Positions 17,476-25,989 of a DNA stretch of 64,000 nucleotides are shown here, piece by piece; the stretch's first letter is position 1; every line of letters begins with the position of its first letter. A program made the position numbers and the translations under genes. The DNA comes from an uncultured Acetatifactor sp. (GTDB taxonomy: Bacteria > Bacillota > Clostridia > Lachnospirales > Lachnospiraceae). The stretch spans positions 10,292 to 74,291 of the forward strand of contig CAJUTJ010000145.1 in the NCBI GenBank assembly GCA_910589655.1, in the 5' to 3' direction. The notes below the pieces were generated by a model. The model was not told the origin of the DNA and did not search any database. It worked only from the letters and a program-made list of their open reading frames with translations.

Positions 17476-17835
17476 TTAATCAATCACTCTGACACCATCT
17501 ACATAGATGTTGATCTTTTCAATCTCAATGCCGGTAAACTCTTCCACTTTATATTTTACGCTGTCAATCAGATTATCCGCAACAGCCAGAATGCTTACGC
17601 CATACGCAACAATTACATGAAAATCAAGAATCAGTTTATTGTTATTCAAGGCCACGCTGATCCCTCTGGTAATGCTTTCCATCTTCAGCAGTCTGACAAG
17701 ACCATCCTTCACGTTTACGCCGGCCATACCCACAATTCCAAAACATTCCACTGCGACACTGCCTGCATATTGAGCGATTACTTCATTGTCAATGACAATA
17801 TTTCCCATATGGGTACTCATAGAAGAACCTTTCAT
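17476..17835 (-). CDS. Asp23/Gls24 family envelope stress protein
   Basis: 119 residues. NIVIDNEVIAQYAGSVAVE and GIVGMAG with C-terminal INIYVDGVRVID are typical of the YloU/Asp23 family. These proteins associate with the membrane and respond to envelope stress; the biochemical role is not settled. Start either 17835 or the ATG at 17820, both have AAAGG-type ribosome sites. It precedes fakA and diverges from rpmB, as in many Firmicutes. Confidence 0.9.
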   Translation of the reverse strand: MKGSSMSTHMGNIVIDNEVIAQYAGSVAVECFGIVGMAGVNVKDGLVRLLKMESITRGISVALNNNKLILDFHVIVAYGVSILAVADNLIDSVKYKVEEFTGIEIEKINIYVDGVRVID

Positions 17836-17954
17836 ATCGCTACCATCCCTTTCTGTTAGTCCGCAGAAACGTCGGACATATATATTGTATTTTAACAGCT
17901 TTCCCTAAAAAAGGAAACATTAAATACAAAAAATAAAAAAAGATTTTTTTTTGC

Positions 17955-17983
17955 TTGCTTTTCTTACATATTTCTGGTAATAT
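17955..17983 (+). promoter_or_regulatory. rpmB promoter
   Basis: -35 TTGCTT (17955-17960), 17-bp spacer, -10 TAATAT (17978-17983). The leader to rpmB would be about 125 nt. Confidence 0.65.
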
Positions 17984-18113
17984 ATCACTGTTGCAAGTTT
18001 AACGGGAAAATTTCGTTCTCTTGCGGATTTGTTTTGAAGAATGCAGAATATTCTTCCGGTTTGGAGCCGAATCTTCCTAAAATAACAAATGTAGATGTGG
18101 AGGAGGTGTCAAG

Positions 18114-18299
18114 ATGGCTAAGTGTGATGTTTGTGGCAAGGGCGTTCATTTCGGTAATAACGTAAGCCATTCTCATAGAAGAAGCAATGCAATTTGGCAT
18201 TCTAATATTAAGAGTGTAAAGTGCAAGGTTAACGGTGGTTCAAAGAAAATGCATGTCTGCACCAGCTGCCTGAGATCCGGTAAGGTTGAAAGGGCATAA
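18114..18299 (+). CDS. rpmB: 50S ribosomal protein L28
   Basis: 61 residues, full length. Two zinc-finger-like cysteine pairs (MAKCDVCGKG and VCTSCLRSG) make this the C+ form. GGAGGAGG precedes the ATG. Divergent from asp23 with its own promoter and a strong terminator 120 nt downstream. Confidence 0.98.
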   Translation: MAKCDVCGKGVHFGNNVSHSHRRSNAIWHSNIKSVKCKVNGGSKKMHVCTSCLRSGKVERA

Positions 18300-18420
18300 T
18301 CGGCATTTTGTAAGAGTCTCAATCTGCAGACTTTTAAAGAAAAATATATTCTGCCCAAAATGTCGGCAAATGCTGCATAAATTGATCAGGATATCTTAAT
18401 TTCTTAAAATGAAAGAACAA

Positions 18421-18448
18421 AAAGAGCAGAATCGCTGCTCTTTTTTTG
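18421..18448. terminator. Bidirectional terminator between rpmB and the 18497-19024 gene
   Basis: Stem AGAGCAG-AATCG-CTGCTCT with T runs on both strands (TTTTTTTG on plus, TTTTTGTTC on minus), suited to convergent genes. Confidence 0.9.
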
Positions 18449-18496
18449 TACCCTTCGTACCGCATTGCTTCTTGTTCTATCTGTTCTATCCTTGCA

Positions 18497-19024
18497 TTAC
18501 TGCTCTTCTCTGCGTCTCAAATATTCCCTGTTAATAATCTGAACCAGCTCTTCATCTCCAAACAGGTTGTCCGGATGAAAAATTTTAACCAGATCCCGAT
18601 ATCTCTTTCTAAGCGCCAGAGAGTTGTTGGCGCCACGGAACAAAAGCCTTACCGCCTCCTCGGACGCCGGACTGCAGCTCTCACGCTTGGTTACGCTCAG
18701 TTTTTGAGCGGCAAATTCCTTTTTCTGTTGTTCCAGAGAACGCCTGTCCTCATCTAAATGCTTAAATCCGTCCTGAAGAATGGCCATCTTCTTCTCGAAA
18801 AATATATTTTCCTCTTTCAGGCGTTTCTGCTCCATCATCATCTTACGATTCAGCTCGTCCAATTCCTGACGGAACTTCACCCGTTCGTTGACAAATTCCT
18901 CCCGAGAAAGCGCAAGCTCCTTCCGCTCATTTGCCAGCCGTATATTTTCCTGAAACAGCCAAAGCTTGACATTTTTTAACTCGTCAACGCTTTCGGCTCC
19001 GTTTACCTCATCCCAATCAATCAT
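18497..19024 (-). CDS. Coiled-coil protein with C-terminal J-like domain (HPD motif)
   Basis: 175 residues. Residues about 18-110 are a charged coiled coil (ANERKELALSREEFVNERVK). The C-terminus, about 123-175, reads EEAVRLLFRGANNSLALRKR then YRDLVKIFHPDN and EELVQIINREYLRR, which has helix II, the HPD loop and helix III of a DnaJ J-domain. J-domains stimulate DnaK ATPase, so this may be a dedicated Hsp70 co-chaperone, but no client is evident. Last gene of the GerW run. The ribosome site is weak (GGGGTTAG). Confidence 0.7.
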   Translation of the reverse strand: MIDWDEVNGAESVDELKNVKLWLFQENIRLANERKELALSREEFVNERVKFRQELDELNRKMMMEQKRLKEENIFFEKKMAILQDGFKHLDEDRRSLEQQKKEFAAQKLSVTKRESCSPASEEAVRLLFRGANNSLALRKRYRDLVKIFHPDNLFGDEELVQIINREYLRRREEQ

Positions 19025-19038
19025 TAGAATCTAACCCC

Positions 19039-19200
19039 TTAGTCACCACAGACACATATATATCCGACGAACAATAACAGAGCAATGATTATCAAACCAA
19101 TCAGCCGATTATGTGCAATCAGCATAATCAGCATTCCGATGGCAATCAGAAAGGCAACGCATCCAATCAACTTTTTCATAGGACGATCCTGATCTTCCAA
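19039..19200 (-). CDS. Small membrane protein, 53 residues
   Basis: Reading from TTG at 19200 (AGGGTG 8 nt upstream) gives LEDQDRP then MKKLIGCVAFLIAIGMLIML, a short polar loop and LIGLIIIALLLFVGYICV. Two closely spaced membrane helices. An ATG at 19179 would give 46 residues. It sits between gerW and the J-like gene in the same direction with short gaps. No family recognised. Confidence 0.55.
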   Translation of the reverse strand: MEDQDRPMKKLIGCVAFLIAIGMLIMLIAHNRLIGLIIIALLLFVGYICVCGD

Positions 19201-19246
19201 AGAGTTTTCACCCTATTATATTCATCTGCCGACGGCTCAATGCCTG

Positions 19247-19669
19247 TCAGTCCGCATTTTCCTTTCCGTCCTCAGGAAAGGCAATATCCACTACCTCCGC
19301 ATCGGATATCTCGGTATTTTCTTCCTTGGGCTTCGTAAACTTTTCCACAATATCGGGAATCATATCGAGAACCTTGGTCACGGCATCCTGATTCTTGATA
19401 TTCACAAGCTTGGTGGAGCCGTTCTTAATGACCAAAACTGCACTTGGAGTCATCTTGCCTCCCAGTCCGCCGGCTCCGGAAGCGGAATTCTTTTCGGCAT
19501 TGCTGCCCGCTCCGGCGCCCACCCCGAAGGTCACATCTACCAGAGGCAGAATAATGGTGTCACCGATCTGTGTCGCCTCGCCTACCACCGTCTTGGTAGA
19601 AAGCACGGTATCCATTCCCTTTAACAGAGACTCCACTACTCCCTGAAACTGATTCTCTTTCTCTGCCAT
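19247..19669 (-). CDS. gerW: GerW/YtfJ family sporulation protein
   Basis: 140 residues. VVESLLKGMDTVLSTKTVVG, PLVDVTFGVGAGAG and GGKMTPSAVLVI are the conserved YtfJ blocks. In Bacillus YtfJ/GerW is a forespore protein needed for normal germination with some germinants. ATG follows directly after the stop of the DUF2953 gene, as ytfI-ytfJ in Bacillus. A Gly/Ser/Ala stretch lies in the middle. Confidence 0.9.
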   Translation of the reverse strand: MAEKENQFQGVVESLLKGMDTVLSTKTVVGEATQIGDTIILPLVDVTFGVGAGAGSNAEKNSASGAGGLGGKMTPSAVLVIKNGSTKLVNIKNQDAVTKVLDMIPDIVEKFTKPKEENTEISDAEVVDIAFPEDGKENAD

Positions 19670-20737
19670 TTACATTTTCCTCCCTGCTCTTATTTTCTTA
19701 ATAAACCTTTTAAGTTTTCTGTCTAACAGTAATCTCAATCCGTTCCATATGATGGCAAATGCCGTAATGTGTCCGGCAATATAAATATCGCCCTCCAGAA
19801 CCGCCCGGGTAAAATCAGGCGTCACAAGCAGTCTGTCTCCCAAATGCGGCATCAACATACCGTATATTCCATAGGCATATCCCGTAGTGTCGGGTGAACC
19901 CGTGCCGAATAGGATCTGTCCCTTCACATGTCTCGGGCGGATATTTTTCAATACCTTTCCCACGCGAAATACCACATGGGAAAAAAGTTCTTTCGTTTCT
20001 TTTTCTTTCAGTAACTCAATATAATAGGATATATTCTCCCAAATATTTTTTATTTTATCATATATGCTGCGGATTGTGTACTTTATCTTTCTAATTTTTT
20101 TGAAAAAGAACGGTGAATCCTCCGGCATCTCTTGCTCCGGTTCCGAATTTCCGGATTCGTTTTTGCTGGTATTTGTCTGCTCATGCTGCGTTTTTTCCGG
20201 ATTCGTCTCTTGCTCTTGCTCCGCTGTCGGCTGGGGCCGTTTTTCCTCCGATTGAGCCGGATGTTCTTTTTCTGGTATGCCGGATTCTGTGGGAGACCCA
20301 TATGGCGTTGCTCCTTCATCCGCGTGAGACACCGCAGACTTCTGTCCTTCTCCGGCTGCCGTCCTTTGGTCTTCCTTTGTTTCTGAACGCTTCCTGTCTT
20401 TTTTCCGCTTTTCTTTTTTCTCTGCGGCTTTCACGGAATTTCCCTTAGAATCTTTCGCCGCTTTACCGCCGGACTCCTTTCCGGCATCAAAAACGGTAAA
20501 AAAAAGCAGCTTTATAAGAAGTTTTCCGGGATCCGGATAATCGAAACAAACCCGCAGAAAACCCAGCAGCCACGAAGCCCTGACATGTATTGACATCTGC
20601 TCCGCATCCTTCTTACCCGATATTTTATAGCAGATCGGAAAAAACAGTACCAGCAAGACGAAAGCTATGGCAAGCCCCAAGATGCATAAAAGCAGGATAC
20701 CCAGTATGAAAAGAATTTTCAAAACAATACTCAGCAT
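19670..20737 (-). CDS. ytfI: DUF2953 protein (YtfI-like)
   Basis: 355 residues. Two N-terminal membrane helices (about 5-35), short conserved domain with SIHVRASWLLGFLRV, then a long charged low-complexity region (about residues 95-205, rich in Lys, Glu, Gln, Pro), then the conserved C-terminal half with HVVFRVGKVLKNIRPRHVKG and FGTGSPDTTGYAYGIYGML. Encoded directly before gerW; it overlaps the upstream gene by 7 nt. Role in sporulation is inferred from partner only. Confidence 0.82.
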   Translation of the reverse strand: MLSIVLKILFILGILLLCILGLAIAFVLLVLFFPICYKISGKKDAEQMSIHVRASWLLGFLRVCFDYPDPGKLLIKLLFFTVFDAGKESGGKAAKDSKGNSVKAAEKKEKRKKDRKRSETKEDQRTAAGEGQKSAVSHADEGATPYGSPTESGIPEKEHPAQSEEKRPQPTAEQEQETNPEKTQHEQTNTSKNESGNSEPEQEMPEDSPFFFKKIRKIKYTIRSIYDKIKNIWENISYYIELLKEKETKELFSHVVFRVGKVLKNIRPRHVKGQILFGTGSPDTTGYAYGIYGMLMPHLGDRLLVTPDFTRAVLEGDIYIAGHITAFAIIWNGLRLLLDRKLKRFIKKIRAGRKM

Positions 20738-21054
20738 AGCAGATACTCCTTCAAGGCGCAGTCACCTCTCTCCTTCAGACACTCCCGAACAATCTGCTCA
20801 ACCAGAGATACAGCTTCTTGGCGGCTCTCCGCTATTCCGATCACATAGGGCGGATTTTTTAAATAGTATGATTGTACCAGCTGTCTGGCTTCAAATATGT
20901 CCAGCTGATCCGTTTGGCTCGGGGAAACGGTAATCAAAAAAACACCGGAAAGCAACGGTTTCTTTTCCAGCTTTTTCTTTATTTTATCCAGTTTTTTCTC
21001 CGTAATCCCATCACTCAGGTATAATTTTGAATGATAACAAACTCTTTCCGGCAT
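20731..21054 (-). CDS. Conserved small protein of unknown function
   Basis: 107 residues, MPERVCYHSKLYLSDGITEK with a Lys-rich segment, then an alpha/beta stretch (GVFLITVSPSQTDQLDIFEA, YVIGIAESRQEAVSLVEQIV). TTAGGAAT precedes the ATG. First gene of the ytfI-gerW run, overlapping by 7 nt, so translation is coupled. No named family recognised. Confidence 0.65.
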   Translation of the reverse strand: MPERVCYHSKLYLSDGITEKKLDKIKKKLEKKPLLSGVFLITVSPSQTDQLDIFEARQLVQSYYLKNPPYVIGIAESRQEAVSLVEQIVRECLKERGDCALKEYLLC

Positions 21055-21277
21055 ATTCCTAAATCCTTACTTGTTTTTTGATGCCACGAGCGCGGAAGTA
21101 TGGTTTGCCATCCGTCCGCTTCCCGCCTTGAACATGGACTTATTATATCATACAAATTTTCTTTTGTAATCAGAAAGATTTTAAAACTGTTTTCTTCTTT
21201 TGAGCACAAAAAAGACACATGGTTTACATTATTATCCCATGCGCCTTTGCACTGTTATTTTAACATTAAATTACTAC

Positions 21278-22153
21278 TCACGCCAGTTGCATAATTTCAG
21301 CTTCTAATTCTTTGATGTCACTATCAATTAAGTCAGGAAAGCAATCAGATACTTCATCAATTTTTATCTTTCCCAATTTCAAAAGTCTACGGGCATTTTC
21401 CTTTGTTTCTTCGTATCGTTCACTCTTAATAAACGACTTCATAATCTGTTCTTCATCAAATAAACTCATCATAATCGTCACAACCTCCCTTTCCCTATCA
21501 AGCAAATATTCTCTTAAAACATTTCTGTCCTTGCATATGCGGATTATTTCCGTAACTGCTTTTTGTGTCATTCCATGCTGTTTTGTCTGTTCGTTAAAAA
21601 CTTTACAGAAAATGATGTACTGATTGATGATGTCATCTGTATCGCTTTCATAAATAACCTTTGCTTTTATCTCAATGTCAATATCCGCACCATCAAAAAA
21701 TTCTTCTGAAAAAGATATTCTATCGGGTTTTCGCCCTTTGTTTCCTGTAAAAATCACATAAAGTTCGGGCTTTGGAATTTTCACTTTTTTGCATTTGTAA
21801 TAGTTTTGGTTGGTGCGTTGAAAATATTCGTGATAACTTTGCGCCAAATACAGTAAAACTCTTACCAAAATATTCATTGTCCATGTAGATTGTGCTTCTA
21901 TGAGGATCATCAGCTTATTGTTGACAATAAAGCCTAAGTCATTATACAGATTATCAGTCAAAACATTTTCTATCGTTACATCAGTTAGTGAGTCCTCTGT
22001 CGCTGTTGTGTCCTCTGGGTGGAGTGTTTTATACAGCTTTAGCAGATAAGTCTTGTTTTGAAAAAGGTCAAGAAATACACTGTTTTTTGCGGTACGCTTC
22101 GCCATGAGACATGTCTCATTGACCTCCTGTGTCTGCTTTGTATTGTCCGACAC
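21278..22153 (-). CDS. Rpn-type PD-(D/E)XK nuclease, transposase-like family
   Basis: 291 residues from a GTG at 22153 (AGGTGA upstream). LYNDLGFIVNNKLMILIEAQ supplies the Asp and the ExQ of the PD-(D/E)XK fold, followed by SYHEYFQ and the C-terminal DREREVVTIMMSLFDEEQ segment seen in the PDDEXK-family transposase group. Related Rpn proteins promote RecA-independent recombination. Lachnospiraceae carry many such solo genes; no inverted repeats were found around this one. AT-rich surroundings differ from neighbours, consistent with acquisition. Confidence 0.8.
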   Translation of the reverse strand: MSDNTKQTQEVNETCLMAKRTAKNSVFLDLFQNKTYLLKLYKTLHPEDTTATEDSLTDVTIENVLTDNLYNDLGFIVNNKLMILIEAQSTWTMNILVRVLLYLAQSYHEYFQRTNQNYYKCKKVKIPKPELYVIFTGNKGRKPDRISFSEEFFDGADIDIEIKAKVIYESDTDDIINQYIIFCKVFNEQTKQHGMTQKAVTEIIRICKDRNVLREYLLDREREVVTIMMSLFDEEQIMKSFIKSERYEETKENARRLLKLGKIKIDEVSDCFPDLIDSDIKELEAEIMQLA

Positions 22154-22186
22154 CTTATCACCTCGATTTCTAAAAATCTGTGGCAC

Positions 22187-22718
22187 AAAATACGATGTAT
22201 CTTACTCCTGCCACACATTAATTATACAAAAAAACACCTGTCTTTACAATAAAATTCACATTAAATTTCTTCCTCCCTCCGTTTTGTTCTGTTGACTGCT
22301 ATGCTGTTTGGCTCTCGTTCTGAAGCTCCCTTTCAGCGTCCTTTTTGGAACACAGCATGACAATACCTCCCGGCTGCAAGGGTTGAACAGTAATATTTTA
22401 CATCTGCCGCAGTGAAGAAATCGAGCAAAAATGACGATAACAATATTAGAGTATAGTTGCAATAAATTAATTGACATTTCCACAGAATATTTTATATTAT
22501 AAGATATGCCATGAATGAATCCACCAATTTTCATTAAATGAAACTTAATAAACAGACTTTAATAACACAACTGAATAAATAGGCACTAAAATTAGAAATC
22601 ATTAAACAGACACTGATATAGAAATCTAAAAACAGAAATAAAGAAGCGCCGCATAATATATTGCCGCGGCCAATTGCGGCAGCTTTTATGCAAAACCGCT
22701 TCAGAACGGAGATAGTGT
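22187..22718. other. AT-rich gene-free region between the Rpn gene and HD-GYP gene
   Basis: No coding region supported. It contains a good plus-strand promoter at 22471-22500 and an A-rich leader with repeated AAACAGAC-like words, ending in a GCCGC...GCGGC inverted repeat near 22664-22683. No known cyclic di-GMP riboswitch pattern was recognised. Confidence 0.5.
22471..22500 (+). promoter_or_regulatory. Promoter upstream of the HD-GYP gene
   Basis: -35 TTGACA (22471-22476), 18-bp spacer, -10 TATTAT (22495-22500), leaving a leader of about 210 nt before the ATG at 22719. Confidence 0.65.
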
Positions 22719-23774
22719 ATGAAAACTGTAGCAACAATGGCTCTGCAGCCGGGTATGGTCTTAGGGGAAGATGTAATCCATCAGAATAAGGTGCTTTATG
22801 GGGCAGACACGGTTCTGGATCAGACTGTTATCAACAAATTAAACCGCTATTCCATTATGTGTGTGACTATTAAGGAAGAAATTGATTTTGCCGTTACCCA
22901 CTATGAAAAAGTACGTTTTAACGAACATTTCAAAGAATTTGAACAGAAACACACGGAAAGTCTCTACCGCTATAAAAAGATTATAACCGATTTTCTAAAC
23001 ACAGCAGGAAAACATATTCCGAATGAGGAACTCCTTGCATTGTATAACGAGATGCGTGGTACATATCACACAGGCACCAATCTGCTTGATTATTTGTATA
23101 ATCTTATGCCTAACGAAGACGAACTGACCTATAACCACTGTCTGAATGCCGCCCTGTTAGCGGGTGTTTTCGCCGATTGGATGCAGTTGAATCCGGAGGA
23201 TAAGGAAAATCTGATCCTCTCCTGCTTTTATTACGATATCGGAAAGCTGAAACTGCCCTATGAGGTGCTCTGGAAATCGGAAAAGCTTACCCCCAAGGAA
23301 TTTGCCCTGATTCAAAAACATCCTGCTCTGGGGTATCAGCTTCTAAATAATACCGCTTTGAACCAGCGAATCAAAAATGTAACTGCCATGCATCATGAAC
23401 GGATGGACGGCAGCGGCTATCCGTTTCATTCCAAGGGGAATAAGATTGATGTGCTTGCACGTTACGTCGCCATTATAGATACCTATATTGCCATGGCATC
23501 TCCCAGAAGCTACCGCAATGCGCTGACGCCCCTTGAAATTCTTGATGCTTTTGCCAATACCCGGGAAAAATACGACGTGGAACTGCTTGTTCCGCTGATG
23601 AACCGCATCTCTGATGCACAGATCGGAACCAGTGTTGAATTGAACGATAAAAGCGTCTGGGAAGTTTTCATGATAAATCCGGATAAATATTCCCGTCCGG
23701 TTCTGAAAAATTCTTCGGGAGAAATTTTAAACCTTCTGAAACGGCCCGAATTGAAAATTGTTAAAAATGTTTAA
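22719..23774 (+). CDS. Degenerate HD-GYP domain protein
   Basis: 351 residues. An N-terminal domain (about 1-130) precedes an HD-GYP domain: NHCLNAALLAGVFADWMQL, CFYYDIGKLKLPYEV, IQKHPALGYQLL, MHHERMDGSGYP, IIDTYIAMASPRSYRNALTP. The HD dyad reads YD (Tyr for His) and the distal Asp of the usual DxYDAL box is replaced by Ile, whereas HERxDGSGYP is intact. Family members hydrolyse cyclic di-GMP with a metal centre; here metal binding looks impaired, so it may act as a receptor or scaffold. GGAG precedes the ATG. Confidence 0.85.
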   Translation: MKTVATMALQPGMVLGEDVIHQNKVLYGADTVLDQTVINKLNRYSIMCVTIKEEIDFAVTHYEKVRFNEHFKEFEQKHTESLYRYKKIITDFLNTAGKHIPNEELLALYNEMRGTYHTGTNLLDYLYNLMPNEDELTYNHCLNAALLAGVFADWMQLNPEDKENLILSCFYYDIGKLKLPYEVLWKSEKLTPKEFALIQKHPALGYQLLNNTALNQRIKNVTAMHHERMDGSGYPFHSKGNKIDVLARYVAIIDTYIAMASPRSYRNALTPLEILDAFANTREKYDVELLVPLMNRISDAQIGTSVELNDKSVWEVFMINPDKYSRPVLKNSSGEILNLLKRPELKIVKNV

Positions 23775-23796
23775 TATGCAAAAAAGAGTATAGCTT

Positions 23797-23826
23797 GGGG
23801 CAGCTAAAAATATTTCCGGCTGCCCC
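23797..23826. terminator. Inverted repeat at convergent gene ends
   Basis: GGGGCAGC ... GCTGCCCC, 8-bp stem, overlapping the last codons of the Nudix gene. On the minus strand a T run follows after about 14 nt. May terminate both convergent genes. Confidence 0.5.
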
Positions 23827-24256
23827 ACAAATTATTCCTTTTCAATTCCAGATATTCGTTGTATGCTGTTTCCAATATCTGTTTCTCATTGGCAAATTTC
23901 AGCAAATGATATGCTTCATGAAATTTGTAAAAACCGGAATCGGTAAAGTACTCCTCCTTCTGTGGTTTACTGTAATAACTGTCCGCCATCATTAGATACC
24001 AGTGCACTTCTTTCTCAACCATATCCTCCGGAACGGAAAAAGAATATTCACTGGTTCCCACAAACTTTATGATAGTAGCCTTCGCTCCTGTCTCCTCCAG
24101 AACTTCTCTCAAAGCAGTCTCTTTATAGTCTTCTCCCTGCTCCACTGTTCCCTTCGGCAATACCCAGCCCTCGTACTTATTCTTATAATTTTTATACAAA
24201 AGCAGGATTTTTCCACGAAAAATTACCACACCACCACAGCTTGTTGCCTCAATCAT
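23804..24256 (-). CDS. Nudix hydrolase
   Basis: 150 residues from the ATG at 24256, with AGGAGGAATT upstream. Nudix box GTVEQGEDYKETALREVLEE then TGA matches GX5EX7REUXEEXGU exactly. The N-terminal ATSCGGVVIFRGKILLL and GWVLPKG resemble diadenosine tetraphosphate / Ap4A-type or MutT-like enzymes. Substrate uncertain. Confidence 0.88.
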   Translation of the reverse strand: MIEATSCGGVVIFRGKILLLYKNYKNKYEGWVLPKGTVEQGEDYKETALREVLEETGAKATIIKFVGTSEYSFSVPEDMVEKEVHWYLMMADSYYSKPQKEEYFTDSGFYKFHEAYHLLKFANEKQILETAYNEYLELKRNNLWGSRKYF

Positions 24257-24381
24257 TGCAATTCCTCCTGTCGGTGGTCTCCGGTGAACGATTCCGTCCG
24301 TTTTCAGCGAAATGACAGCAGGACGGTACACCGGCCTTGACCTAAGCTTTAGTATAGTCTAATCGCCTGATTCGTGCAACC

Positions 24382-25989
24382 CTATTTTTCCCTGAAATAC
24401 TCATTAAATATTCTCTTTGCGATAGGAACCGCATAATCTCCGCCGCTTCCCGCCCCTTCCATAATTATGGTGACACAGATTTCCGGATTCTCCGCCGGAG
24501 CGAACCCCGTAAACCAAGCGTGGCTTTCCCCTTTTACATTACTGTATTCTGCCGATCCGGTTTTTCCGGCAGCCGTATAAGTAAGGCCGGAAAGCTTTGT
24601 GGCCGTACCGCTTTCCACCACCTCCGTCATCAACCGAACCAGAGCCGCCGCCTCTTCTTCACTCATCAATCTTCCGTAAGCGCCGGGCTTAAAGGACTTA
24701 ACAATCTCTCCCTCGTCATTCTCCACACGGTCGATAATATAAGGCTTCATCAAGATTCCGTCGTTGGCAATGGCGCAGGTAATCATGTTCAGATGCATGG
24801 GTGTAATCTGAGTGGTTCCCTGACCGATGGAAATTTGCATCATGCTGCCGTCGGGTGTATCGGCGGACACATCAATATTGCTTTTGGCATAGGATAGCGG
24901 TATGGGAAGCTCTTTGCCGAAAAGCAGCTCCTCCAATGTATCCGCAAATGCGTCTCTGTCCAGCCCCATGCCGATATCGGCAAAGGAAGAATTGCATGAT
25001 TTGGCAAAAGCTCGGAAAAAGTCCACATGCCCGTGGTTTGCTCCATGATAGCAGTTGATGCGGTTGTCGCCCGCCTTAAAATATCCGGGACAATTAAAAG
25101 TATACTGATCATAGCTTGCGGGATTTTCCCTGATGTATTCAAGGGCAGTCACTATTTTAAAAGTAGATCCGGGGGGATACAGTCCTTGTGTGGCGCGGTT
25201 GAGCAGTACGGTGCTGGAATCATTTTCCACCAGAGAATCCCAGATTTCCTGTATCTCATTGGGATCAAAGTCCGGATGGGACACCATGGCCAGCACTTTT
25301 CCCGTGGAGACTTCCGTCACTATGACAGCGCCGCGGTAAATGCTCATTTCGGAATCGGCTGCCTCCTGAAGCCGCACATCCAACGTGGTATATACATTGT
25401 CCCCGGGATTTTTCACTCCTGCCAAATCGTTTGCCACCTTATTGTTCAAGGAAGTATTTGTATTAATCAAATAGTAATTCGCAAGAGCTTCCACGCCCAT
25501 ACGTCCCTGTGTGGAATATCCTACCACATGGGAAAAAAGATTCCCGTAAGGATAGCTTCTTGTTTCGTTCTGCTCGCTGTCCAAAACGGTTTCCGCCAAT
25601 ATTTCCCCGTCCTTGGAAAAAATGGTTCCCCTGTAATTCCGGGACAGCAGTATCTCCTGTCTGGAATTATAGCTGTTATTAATCATCTCCTGCTCACTGG
25701 TTGCCGTGAAATATCCCAAATACACGATTAACACGGCAAAAAGCATCAAAAAGAAGCCGCAGGAAACCAGTATTTCCCTCCGATTGCCGCTGTATTTTTT
25801 GGAAAATCTATTTTTCTTTTGATGCTGCATCCGCTTTTTCTTTGACAGAATCGGATTGTTTTGTGCCGGCAGCTTTCCTTGCAGTGGATTCGGATTTTGT
25901 GCTTGCTTCTTTTGCTGTTGAGTCTGTCTGCTTGGCCCGGACTGCCGCTCTTGCTGCCCTTGGGGTGCTGTTTGCTTTTCTTCCGCCAT
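24382..25989 (-). CDS. Class B penicillin-binding protein (PBP2/FtsI-like transpeptidase)
   Basis: 535 residues. Residues 1-70 are a Gln/Lys-rich cytoplasmic tail, then one membrane helix (about 74-93). Transpeptidase motifs: SxxK in GLYPPGSTFKIV, SxN in AKSCNSSFAD, KTG in TAAGKTGSAEY. It cross-links peptidoglycan and pairs with the SEDS polymerase encoded just upstream. The start at 25989 is supported by AAGGAGG 8 nt upstream even though it lies 182 nt inside the SEDS gene. An alternative ATG at 25830 lacks a ribosome site. Confidence 0.9.
   Translation of the reverse strand: MAEEKQTAPQGQQERQSGPSRQTQQQKKQAQNPNPLQGKLPAQNNPILSKKKRMQHQKKNRFSKKYSGNRREILVSCGFFLMLFAVLIVYLGYFTATSEQEMINNSYNSRQEILLSRNYRGTIFSKDGEILAETVLDSEQNETRSYPYGNLFSHVVGYSTQGRMGVEALANYYLINTNTSLNNKVANDLAGVKNPGDNVYTTLDVRLQEAADSEMSIYRGAVIVTEVSTGKVLAMVSHPDFDPNEIQEIWDSLVENDSSTVLLNRATQGLYPPGSTFKIVTALEYIRENPASYDQYTFNCPGYFKAGDNRINCYHGANHGHVDFFRAFAKSCNSSFADIGMGLDRDAFADTLEELLFGKELPIPLSYAKSNIDVSADTPDGSMMQISIGQGTTQITPMHLNMITCAIANDGILMKPYIIDRVENDEGEIVKSFKPGAYGRLMSEEEAAALVRLMTEVVESGTATKLSGLTYTAAGKTGSAEYSNVKGESHAWFTGFAPAENPEICVTIIMEGAGSGGDYAVPIAKRIFNEYFREK

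Noticed and set aside
22501..22718. Cyclic di-GMP riboswitch before the HD-GYP gene
   Set aside because: Leader is A-rich and lacks the conserved GEMM core.
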